Positions 1 to 6,736 of a stretch of DNA of 37,477 nucleotides are shown here, piece after piece. The notes under the pieces were generated by a model. It did not search any database and had not been told where the DNA came from. It saw nothing but the letters and a program-made list of their open reading frames with translations. The DNA is from Muribaculaceae bacterium (GTDB lineage Bacteria > Bacteroidota > Bacteroidia > Bacteroidales > Muribaculaceae). The position numbers were made by a program, and so were the translations under genes. Position 1 is the first letter of the stretch. Each line of letters opens with the position of its first letter. The stretch is from assembly GCA_009775375.1 (NCBI GenBank), contig VSPO01000016.1, forward strand, positions 1 through 37,477. The letters run 5' to 3'.

Positions 1-207
1 GTCTTGACATAATTGGAGAGATAAGTGTATGTAAGACAATAACGTTTGAAAATGGATTTCATTGCATTAATTCTTTAATAAAACATACTTAAAGCAATTA
101 ACCTAATGTATAAATTAGATACTTAGTTTAATTTGAGCAGATACTTATAAGAAATAGTTTTGCGGATATCAATCAATGTGTTTAATATGTTGATTTCGTG
201 TGCATTT

Positions 208-666
208 TTATCGATTTTTAGATTTGAGGATCTCCATATTGACATTTGGGAACAGTTTTGTCACTTGTACATCGTCAAGCACCACGGAGCACGCTCCATT
301 GTCTAATCTCATTTTCACAACTGGTGTGGATATAACCTGACCATTAATCACTATGACAATTCTTTTATCAAGATTGGTTGCAGTAATTTCTGCAAACTTG
401 GTAGTATCTGAAAGATTGAACGGCATGGTCAGACCCTCATCTCCAGAATAATGAAGCAACTCTGATACGTGTACCGTTTCCTCCAAAAGACAAGGAGAGA
501 CGGTATCCATCACACCCTCGTTATTGAAAGTCGAATAAATTGCAACTATGACATCTTTATCCACATTGACCTTGGATGGAGTATCAGCATTGGCCTTACA
601 AGCAACAGCAAGAATGCAGACAAGGCTTGCTGTCAGGATTGTAAAAATTAATTGTTTTGTTTTCAT
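208..666 (-). CDS. Putative lipoprotein with SecDF P1-head-like domain
   Basis: This 152-residue protein begins with a basic N-terminus and a hydrophobic stretch ending in ILAVAC (Cys23). That suggests a type II signal peptide and lipid anchoring, although alanine rather than leucine at -3 makes the lipobox imperfect. Residues about 83-135 resemble the head part of the SecD/SecDF P1 periplasmic domain: a KFAEITATN helix, then KRIVIVINGQVISTPVV, matching the family pattern of a KRLAIVLDG-like strand followed by VISAPV. The rest of SecD, including all transmembrane segments, is absent, so this is not a translocase. It lies on the same strand as the ECF sigma and four-TM genes, about 170 bases downstream of them, so co-expression is possible but not shown. 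The head-domain likeness is seen by eye; an envelope-stress or sensing role is only inference. Confidence 0.72.
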   Translation of the reverse strand: MKTKQLIFTILTASLVCILAVACKANADTPSKVNVDKDVIVAIYSTFNNEGVMDTVSPCLLEETVHVSELLHYSGDEGLTMPFNLSDTTKFAEITATNLDKRIVIVINGQVISTPVVKMRLDNGACSVVLDDVQVTKLFPNVNMEILKSKNR

Positions 667-837
667 TTTATGTAGGTTTATTGAGAAATCAGAATGATTA
701 TTCCTGGCAGATTGTTAAAAACATGTAATCCCACTCCCCACCAGAAACCTAGATTAATGCGATAATATGTTATGGCGCATCCGGCGAAAAACGGCGCGGA
801 TATTCGTTTGTGCGCGAAAGAATAAATTTCATGCTCA

Positions 838-1389
838 TTATTTCTGTTCCCAATTTATTAGATTATTCAATTGTTTTATGTAGCTCCGATACCATAGGTA
901 TTCAAGGCCAAATCCCAATAGTGTAAGTCCCCATGCGAAAAACATTCTCCAAGTGTTAATAAACGATGGAGTAAGTGAGAGCCATATTAGTAATGGAATT
1001 ATGACTGCCGCAGTTGCAAGCTCAATATTGCGATACAATTTTTTAATTGATACGACAGTCGTAAGAATATCCTTATTCGTATAATCCCAAAGATTGATAG
1101 ACTTAATGGAACAGTATATCTTGATTCCATAGAGAGTGGCGATGAATAGAGTAAGGCAAAAAACTGTAAGCCACCAATAAGGTAATTTCATTGGTGACCA
1201 GAAGGGAGAAAGAGCCATGAGCATGAGGCAAATTATTGAAAAGACACCGTCCCACCTGGCTCTTTTCAAAAGCCTTGATTTTATATCGTTGTTCTTTACG
1301 GCTATCTTGTTTGCGTCATCGTCACTAATTTTTGAACTAATATGAGGCTTAACTGATTGCCACATATTCTTTAATTCTTCAAGTTCCAT
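838..1389 (-). CDS. Four-TM membrane protein, putative anti-sigma partner of the ECF sigma factor
   Basis: The product is 183 residues. A soluble N-terminal part (about residues 1-45, starting MELEELKNMWQSV) precedes four hydrophobic segments at roughly 48-66, 71-92, 120-138 and 148-166, and a short charged tail. The gene begins two bases after the stop of the ECF sigma gene, so the two are almost certainly one transcript. In Bacteroidetes, ECF sigma genes are often followed by a membrane protein whose short cytosolic N-terminus holds the sigma factor. I infer that role from position and topology; I see no zinc-binding anti-sigma (ZAS) motif of the HxxxCxxC type. It could instead be a small membrane protein of other function. 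Base composition is visibly AT-richer than the xylan and efflux genes. Confidence 0.6.
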   Translation of the reverse strand: MELEELKNMWQSVKPHISSKISDDDANKIAVKNNDIKSRLLKRARWDGVFSIICLMLMALSPFWSPMKLPYWWLTVFCLTLFIATLYGIKIYCSIKSINLWDYTNKDILTTVVSIKKLYRNIELATAAVIIPLLIWLSLTPSFINTWRMFFAWGLTLLGFGLEYLWYRSYIKQLNNLINWEQK

Positions 1390-1391
1390 AA

Positions 1392-1892
1392 TTAAACCTC
1401 CTTTCTTGATGAAATCTTTTCTTTTATTCGATGAAGTCGAGAAGCGACAGTATTTCTCGGAATACCCATATTCAAGGCAATTTCTTCATAGCTCAACTCA
1501 TCAAGCCACATTAATATCAAGGCCTTATCCATAGGATTGAGCTGCGCTATTATAGAGTAAAGCCATTCAAGTTTTTCCTTTGCTTCATTAGCGTTCTCAT
1601 CTTGAAAATGGACTTCAGGCAATTCATCAAAAGAAATAGTTTTCAATTTAGGGGTGAATTTCCTAAGAGAAAACAGACAGGTGTTGATACATACTCTGTA
1701 TACCCAAGTCGATTCTGAACATTCTTTCCGATAATTGCGATACCCCTTGAACAACGAAATCAAGACCTCCTGCCTGATGTCATCAAATGACACTCCGCTT
1801 GAGGCATAAAAGAAGCAGACACTGAAAATTATCTTTTCATGTCGTCCGACCATTGCGGTAAAGGAATTATTATAATCAGAGTTGCTCATCAT
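1392..1892 (-). CDS. RNA polymerase sigma factor, ECF (sigma-70 family)
   Basis: This 166-residue protein has the two-domain ECF layout. Region 2 lies at about residues 12-78, with FDDIRQEVLISLFKGYRNY followed by TWVYRVCINTCL, the core-binding and -10 recognition helices. Region 4 lies at about 107-160, with a helix-turn-helix at EEIALNMGIPRNTVASRLHR. The length is normal for the group. Two adjacent ATG codons (1892 and 1889) are both possible starts. The gene leads a tight cluster with a four-TM protein, its likely anti-sigma factor. A candidate promoter lies directly upstream (-7 box at 1906-1913), with a GGAAC block about 20 bases further up that resembles an ECF -35 element and would fit autoregulation. 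The family call is firm; the inducing signal and regulon are unknown. Confidence 0.93.
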   Translation of the reverse strand: MMSNSDYNNSFTAMVGRHEKIIFSVCFFYASSGVSFDDIRQEVLISLFKGYRNYRKECSESTWVYRVCINTCLFSLRKFTPKLKTISFDELPEVHFQDENANEAKEKLEWLYSIIAQLNPMDKALILMWLDELSYEEIALNMGIPRNTVASRLHRIKEKISSRKEV

Positions 1893-1905
1893 CTGTTTCT
1901 CTTTA

Positions 1906-1938
1906 CAAAGTTAGTAGCAATTTTCTCGGAATAGTTCC
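1906..1938 (-). promoter_or_regulatory. Candidate promoter of the ECF sigma gene
   Basis: On the minus strand GGAAC (1938-1934) is followed, after 20 bases, by TAACTTTG (1913-1906), a perfect Bacteroidetes -7 box. The upstream element is part of a small palindrome (GGAATAGTTCC, 1928-1938). Transcription would begin only a few bases before the sigma start codon at 1892. Confidence 0.5.
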
Positions 1939-2128
1939 CTGCAACGATAATAAATAAGGGAAAGAGTTGCATTAAATTATAACTACACCCCTAAAAATCC
2001 CAAAATAGAGTCTTCTATTTTCGGTTTTTCTAACTAATTTGTACGCCATCTTTAAATTGGTGGATCAATACATCAGAAGATTAGTAAATCAGTAAATTAT
2101 GACTGTCTAATATTTTGTAGATGATGGC

Positions 2129-2168
2129 AAAAAATAAGGTATGGCAGGGAGACTTCCTGCCATACCTT
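2129..2168 (-). terminator. Rho-independent terminator of the xylan block
   Basis: A perfect 13-bp stem (2136-2148 with 2156-2168, loop GAGACTT) is followed on the minus strand by a U-rich run (TTATTTTTTG, 2126-2135). It lies about 50 bases after the acetylesterase stop and so closes the GPH-GH43-esterase transcript. Confidence 0.85.
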
Positions 2169-2219
2169 TATGGATTTTACTTTTGCTTCTATTATAGAAG
2201 GGGAGGGAGGATAGAAATC

Positions 2220-4145
2220 CTACCAGTCGTCAGTGCGGAAAGGGGCAGCAGACAGTCCTTCGGAGCTTATGAGGTTAGCTCCTTCCGGATTGTCGGCCCA
2301 AGCGTAGCGAACCGCTACAGGGGTCATGACATCCTTAGAGCTTACTATAACTTTGTCGCCCTTTACCACGGCATCTGCCCATACAAATTTCCGGTCTTCT
2401 CCGGCAATGGCGAAATGCTTCAGCTTTCCGTCTCGACATTTCAGCCCTTTCCCGACATGGCTGAAAGTCAGAATGACTTTGTTGTCTTTAATCTCCATTT
2501 TCTCAAATTGTGGAGAATGACCCTCAACCTTTCTGCCGTAGATGTTATTAGCGGCCGACCTCCAGATTCTTTCAGCCACGTCCTTTTTATTCAAGGGATG
2601 GATATCGTTCCATTCTCCAAGGTCGTAATTGACAGTGTAGTAGGTGTGCGGCGTATTCTGCGCTGCCTTCATCTGCGCCTCCCGAAGCCTGGCCCACCAT
2701 CCATCGGAAGGATCGGGCCGGGATGCCATGAAATTCGGCAACTGCACTATTATAAAAGGAAGTTCGGGCATATTGAAAGTCTCTCTCCAATTGCCTATCA
2801 TTCCCGACAGCAGAGCCTGATACTCATTCCAGCGGCTTGCATTGCTTTCTCCCTGATACCATACCACTCCTTTAAATGAGCAATTGGCCAACGGAAGAAG
2901 CATTGTGTTGTAGAGTCCGCTTCGAGCCTCCATTTGGTTGGAATACTCGCGATTGAGTCTCTCAAGAGCTCCGGCTTGCCGCCCTTTGCACGTTTTCCAT
3001 ATTCCTTTCAGGTCTATTTCCACGCCGTCGCACACAATGCGGTAGGTCTTGTCGGGGATAAAGGCTCCATTTCCGGAATTATCGGTCAGCTTTACCGTCA
3101 CTACGTTTTCACCTTCACGAAGCACGCCTGCCGGAATCTGATAATGGCGGGGAGGATACTGATAGCCTGTGGATCCGACGAGCACTCCGTTGACGAATGT
3201 CTGGTCGCTGTCTACGAGAGTGCCAAGGTCGATGACGGCATGACGTCCGGCAAGGTCGGCAGGAATATCGAATTTCTTGCGATACCACACCGTGCCCTTG
3301 TGGTTGATGCCGTAGCTTTTGCCGTATTCAGTCTCAAGCATTTTCTTCCATCCGGAGTCATCCTGATCAGGGGTGGGCCTCCAATATCCGGGAACGATTG
3401 TCGATTCCCATTCCGAATCATCGAAATCGATAGCGGGATACACGCCGTCGCCCTTTTCATATGCAGCTTCGACAAGCTCCTTAAGCGAAGTCTTGTCGGG
3501 CTGAAGGCGAGATAGCAATTCCGGTTCTATCCAGGTCTCTATGGAGCTGCCTCCGAGGCATGAGACAAGCATTCCCTGCGGAACTCCGGTCTGCTCGTAG
3601 GCCTTTTGAGCCAAGAAAAAAGCAAGGGCAGTCCAATCGGTCACTTCGGAGGCCACTCCCGATTTCCAGACTCCCCCTTCGGGAATGTCTTTCTGAGGAT
3701 AAGGAGATGTGGCTTTTGGCACTTTGAAATGCCGAATCTTGTTGTTGTCGCTTACGTTGACTTCCGGGAAGAGACCGACCACCCGTTTAATATCGAGTTC
3801 CTGATTGGATTGTCCGGACATAAGCCAAAGGTCGCCAATAAGCACGTCGCGGAGAGTGATGTCGTTGATTTCCATCAGAAACGGACCTCCGGGCGATTGC
3901 GGCTTTATGGCTATCTGCCATTCTCCGTCGCGGTTGCCTTGAGTAGTGTAAATAGAATCGCGGAAACGGACAGAGACTTTTTCTCCGGGGGAGCTCCAGC
4001 CCCAAATCTTGACAGGAGCATCGCGTTGGATCACCATTTTGTTGGCTAACATCCCCGGAAGGGTGATTTTGCCTACGGCATTGCCCGAAACCAAAAGAAT
4101 TCCGAACAATGCCGCAGCCTTTAATATCTTTGAAAATTTATACAT
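2220..4145 (-). CDS. Sialate O-acetylesterase-like carbohydrate esterase with inserted jelly-roll domain (CE20-like)
   Basis: This secreted SGNH-type esterase probably removes acetyl groups from hemicellulose fragments. The frame opens further upstream with a TTG at 4181, but the ATG at 4145 starts a clean signal peptide (MYKFSKILKAAALFGILL), giving 641 residues. The nucleophile motif SGQSN places Ser113, a second conserved block is WYQGESNAS (about 425), and DIH gives Asp514 and His516. Between the two halves of the SGNH fold, at about residues 235-385, lies an insertion with galactose-binding or beta-galactosidase jelly-roll character (WYRKKFDIP, then VDSDQTFVNGVLVGSTGYQYP). That split architecture is known from CE20 acetylesterases. 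It is the last gene of a GH115, GPH symporter and GH43 block, so acetylated glucuronoxylan is the likely substrate rather than sialic acid. The substrate is inferred from context. Confidence 0.88.
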   Translation of the reverse strand: MYKFSKILKAAALFGILLVSGNAVGKITLPGMLANKMVIQRDAPVKIWGWSSPGEKVSVRFRDSIYTTQGNRDGEWQIAIKPQSPGGPFLMEINDITLRDVLIGDLWLMSGQSNQELDIKRVVGLFPEVNVSDNNKIRHFKVPKATSPYPQKDIPEGGVWKSGVASEVTDWTALAFFLAQKAYEQTGVPQGMLVSCLGGSSIETWIEPELLSRLQPDKTSLKELVEAAYEKGDGVYPAIDFDDSEWESTIVPGYWRPTPDQDDSGWKKMLETEYGKSYGINHKGTVWYRKKFDIPADLAGRHAVIDLGTLVDSDQTFVNGVLVGSTGYQYPPRHYQIPAGVLREGENVVTVKLTDNSGNGAFIPDKTYRIVCDGVEIDLKGIWKTCKGRQAGALERLNREYSNQMEARSGLYNTMLLPLANCSFKGVVWYQGESNASRWNEYQALLSGMIGNWRETFNMPELPFIIVQLPNFMASRPDPSDGWWARLREAQMKAAQNTPHTYYTVNYDLGEWNDIHPLNKKDVAERIWRSAANNIYGRKVEGHSPQFEKMEIKDNKVILTFSHVGKGLKCRDGKLKHFAIAGEDRKFVWADAVVKGDKVIVSSKDVMTPVAVRYAWADNPEGANLISSEGLSAAPFRTDDW

Positions 4146-4217
4146 GTATGTCAGTGTATTATGCGATTTCAGGATAGACAATTACGAGAGCATTTCCATG
4201 AATGCTTCAATAGAATG

Positions 4218-5186
4218 TCAATCCATTCCGTCCATTGTCAGGATTGTGCCGTCTGGGTTATACGTCAGCTTCCTGACTTTAAGGCTGCGAAGCCAGGTTG
4301 TGCCGTCGGAAGGCTTGCAATCGTGATAGAACAGATACCATTCCCCCTTGTATTCGATAATGGAATGATGAGTGGTCCATCCTACAACGGGAGTCAACAG
4401 GCATCCGGCATAGGTGAACGGACCGTAAGGGTTGTCTCCGATGGCATAGCACAGACGATGCGTATCTCCCGTAGAGTAGGAGAAATAATACTTGCCGTTG
4501 TACTTATGCATCCAGGATGCTTCAAAGAAACGACGTTCGTTGTCGCCCGCAGTAAGAGGTTTGCCTGTCGCGGGGTCAAGAATGACAACAGGGCGGGGTT
4601 CTTCCGCGAATTGCAACATATCGTCTGATAGTTTTGCGACGCGTGACGGCAGGGCCACAGCGTCATCCGGCTCAAGATGGGGATTCTCGATGGCCTTGTT
4701 GTCGCGGTAGCGTTGAAGCTGGCCGCCCCACAATCCTCCAAAATACATGAAATAGTCGTTGCCCTCTTTGAACACGGCGGGGTCGATCGAATAGCTTCCC
4801 CACATGGGGTCAGGCAGGGCTTTGAAGGGACCTTCCGGCCGGTCGGCCACCGCCACTCCAATCCGGAAAATGTCATTTCTATCCTTCAGAGGAAAATACA
4901 TGTAGAATTTTCCATTCTTTTCCGCCACGTCGCAGTCCCAGAGCTGACGGCCATGCCAAGGAATGTCTTCGACATCGAGCACGACACCATGGTCGGCGAT
5001 TTCTCCATTCATAATGTCGTCGGTGGAGAAGACATGATAGTCTTTCATGTCGAAATGGTCGCCGTTGTCGTTTTCTTCATATATGCTTTGGCGGTCGTGG
5101 GAGGGATAGATATAGACTTTGCCATTGAAGACATGGACGGAAGGGTCTGCCATATAATCGGCAGGAACTAAATATCTTGGTTTCAT
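4218..5186 (-). CDS. Glycoside hydrolase family 43 protein, cytoplasmic
   Basis: This 322-residue five-blade beta-propeller hydrolase probably acts as a beta-xylosidase or alpha-L-arabinofuranosidase. The GH43 triad is visible: catalytic base Asp14 in ADPSVHVF, pKa-tuning Asp135 in SIDPAVF, and acid Glu222 in FEASWMHKYNGKYY. There is no signal peptide, so the enzyme works in the cytosol on imported oligosaccharides. It is a single-domain form lacking the C-terminal jelly-roll that many xylosidases carry. It starts three bases after the stop of the GPH symporter gene, implying translational coupling, and the acetylesterase follows 72 bases on. Family membership is clear from the sequence; xylo-oligosaccharide specificity is inferred from the GH115 neighbour. 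Confidence 0.93.
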   Translation of the reverse strand: MKPRYLVPADYMADPSVHVFNGKVYIYPSHDRQSIYEENDNGDHFDMKDYHVFSTDDIMNGEIADHGVVLDVEDIPWHGRQLWDCDVAEKNGKFYMYFPLKDRNDIFRIGVAVADRPEGPFKALPDPMWGSYSIDPAVFKEGNDYFMYFGGLWGGQLQRYRDNKAIENPHLEPDDAVALPSRVAKLSDDMLQFAEEPRPVVILDPATGKPLTAGDNERRFFEASWMHKYNGKYYFSYSTGDTHRLCYAIGDNPYGPFTYAGCLLTPVVGWTTHHSIIEYKGEWYLFYHDCKPSDGTTWLRSLKVRKLTYNPDGTILTMDGMD

Positions 5187-5189
5187 GTA

Positions 5190-6626
5190 TTACTTTGTTT
5201 GATTATTACGTTTTTCTATTTCCCGATTTATGCGATCTATCTTTTCATCGCTTAGGTCATATTTGGATATTATGAGCATGGCCATGACGAGCAGGATGGC
5301 AGGAATTACAGCCACGAGCCACAGGATGCCTTGTTCTGCAAACGGGGTTTGAGTGGTGGCGTCGCTTCCGTTGAATCCGACATAATACAATACCAATCCG
5401 GGCACAACGCCACCAAGAGCCATTCCCGCCTTATAGAAGATTCCCGTCAGAGCGTTGACGATTCCGGCGATGCGCTTTCCGTGGGTGTATTCCCCATAGC
5501 TGATGACTTCAGGAATAAGGGCCCACATATATCCAGTAGCCACGATGATACCGGTGGATTTTATGAATTGTGCCACGTATACGATCCACATTTGGCTTTT
5601 AAGGGAATCAATCATGGAGACAGCATAAAGCATCGCCATCCCTACGATTGCCACAATCAGGAAAAGATAGAACATTCCTTTCTTGCCGATTGCACGCTTA
5701 ATGGCGGGCACCATAGGCATGAAGATGAATGCCGGAATAGAGCCAAGGCCCATGAAAATTGAGAGTTCACCTGCTGAGCCGTGCAAATTATAGTTGATAT
5801 AGTATGCTCCGGCAGAGTTGCCTATGGCCATCATTGCAAACGCGGTGATGAAGAAGAACGCCACAACGCGCAACGGCTTGTTGCGCACGAATTCCATCCA
5901 AAGGTCGGACACCCTTACGTTTTCCGTCTGGCTCTTGTCCATTACAACACGTTCGCGGCACTGAGTAAAACAAAAATACAGCAAAGCGAGCCCTATGATT
6001 CCATATAGGGCCATAGTGGAAAACCAGGCATTGTCGGAAGTAGAGAGGTCGGTTGTCTCAGCAGGGTCAAACAGCTTGACAACAATAGGAATTCCCATCC
6101 CGACGGCAAGACCGCCGACATTGGCCATAAACATTCTGACAGAAGTCAGAATCGTTATCTCGTCGGTGTCGCGAGTCAGGGAAGCATTGAGGGCGCCGTA
6201 AGGAACATTTACCAGCGTATAGCACATCGACAGCCCGACATACGTGATATAGGCATAGAGAAGAGACCCCGAGAATCCATTCCAAAAACACAAAATTGCA
6301 AAACCGGTAAGCGGTACCCCTCCTAAAAGAAGATAAGCGCGGTATTTGCCCCACCGAGGATTATGCTTGTCAACGAATGTCCCGACGAGAGGATCCCATA
6401 TGACATCGACTATGCGGACGATAAGGAACATTATGGCTGCCACTTCCGGAGCAAGTCCGTAGACGTTGGTGTAGAAAAAGAGCAGGTACATGCTTATGGT
6501 CTGGTAGATCAGATTTTGGGCGAGGTCGCCGGAGCCGAATCCGATCCGCTGGAGCCATGAAAGACGGCAGAATCCATTGGCGTTTTCTGCTTTCTCGTTG
6601 ATAGGAATGGAAAGTTCGCTATTCAT
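5190..6626 (-). CDS. GPH-family sugar:cation symporter (MFS)
   Basis: This 478-residue inner-membrane transporter of the glycoside-pentoside-hexuronide group (relatives: MelB, XynP, UidB) has about twelve hydrophobic helices. After a soluble N-terminus comes LSWLQRIGFGSGDLAQNLIY, the usual opening of the family, where a conserved Asp lies in helix 1. The loop between helices 2 and 3 shows RIVDVIWDPLVGTFVDKHNPRWGKYR, shortened here to its key part DPLVGTFVDKHNPRWGKYR, another family hallmark. It lies between the GH115 and GH43 genes, so it probably carries xylo- or aldouronic oligosaccharides from periplasm to cytosol. It sits 110 bases downstream of GH115, a gap holding its own -7 box and an inverted repeat, so it may have a separate promoter. 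Exact substrate is inferred. Confidence 0.93.
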   Translation of the reverse strand: MNSELSIPINEKAENANGFCRLSWLQRIGFGSGDLAQNLIYQTISMYLLFFYTNVYGLAPEVAAIMFLIVRIVDVIWDPLVGTFVDKHNPRWGKYRAYLLLGGVPLTGFAILCFWNGFSGSLLYAYITYVGLSMCYTLVNVPYGALNASLTRDTDEITILTSVRMFMANVGGLAVGMGIPIVVKLFDPAETTDLSTSDNAWFSTMALYGIIGLALLYFCFTQCRERVVMDKSQTENVRVSDLWMEFVRNKPLRVVAFFFITAFAMMAIGNSAGAYYINYNLHGSAGELSIFMGLGSIPAFIFMPMVPAIKRAIGKKGMFYLFLIVAIVGMAMLYAVSMIDSLKSQMWIVYVAQFIKSTGIIVATGYMWALIPEVISYGEYTHGKRIAGIVNALTGIFYKAGMALGGVVPGLVLYYVGFNGSDATTQTPFAEQGILWLVAVIPAILLVMAMLIISKYDLSDEKIDRINREIEKRNNQTK

Positions 6627-6648
6627 GATATTGTGATTTTTTTATTTG

Positions 6649-6656
6649 CAAATTTA
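6649..6656 (-). promoter_or_regulatory. Candidate -7 box for the GPH-GH43-esterase unit
   Basis: TAAATTTG on the minus strand matches TAnnTTTG and lies 23 bases before the symporter start codon. No clear -33 TTG is seen at the standard distance, so confidence is modest. Confidence 0.45.
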
Positions 6657-6705
6657 GGTAAAAATCCGGTAGAGGGATTTTCCAATAATCTCATATTGTA
6701 GCATG

Positions 6706-6729
6706 AAATGTTACATTGGCGTAACATTT
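6706..6729. promoter_or_regulatory. Inverted repeat, possible operator upstream of the GPH gene
   Basis: AAATGTTAC (6706-6714) and GTAACATTT (6721-6729) form a perfect 9-bp inverted repeat with a 6-base spacer. No U-tract follows on either strand, so it does not look like a terminator. The overlapping sequence ATGTTACATT (6708-6717) recurs in reverse orientation at 9443-9452, upstream of GH115. Confidence 0.4.
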
Positions 6730-6736
6730 ACGTTCA

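Larger units (their letters stand above)
1893..2219. other. Intergenic stretch between the ECF sigma gene and the acetylesterase gene
   Basis: This AT-rich gap holds the sigma promoter at its left end and the acetylesterase terminator at its right end. Between them is a weak hairpin (AAAATAGA paired with TCTATTTT at about 1992-2011). I see no convincing gene. Open frames that enter it from 2121 run antisense through the conserved esterase gene. Confidence 0.5.

Noticed and set aside
687..706. GATTATTCCT upstream of the lipoprotein gene, resembling the fold-back element terminus
   Set aside because: Only ten bases match, the preceding bases differ and no partner end is nearby; this is probably chance in AT-rich DNA.
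2121..2879. Plus-strand open frame of 252 codons overlapping the acetylesterase
   Set aside because: It runs through the esterase terminator hairpin and then antisense to conserved esterase motifs.
4146..4181. Upstream extension of the acetylesterase to a TTG codon
   Set aside because: The extension would place hydrophilic residues before the signal peptide; the ATG at 4145 gives a normal secreted protein.
6706..6729. Inverted repeat after GH115 read as its terminator
   Set aside because: The stem is perfect, but the minus-strand sequence after it (CATGCTACAA) is not U-rich; listed as a possible operator instead.
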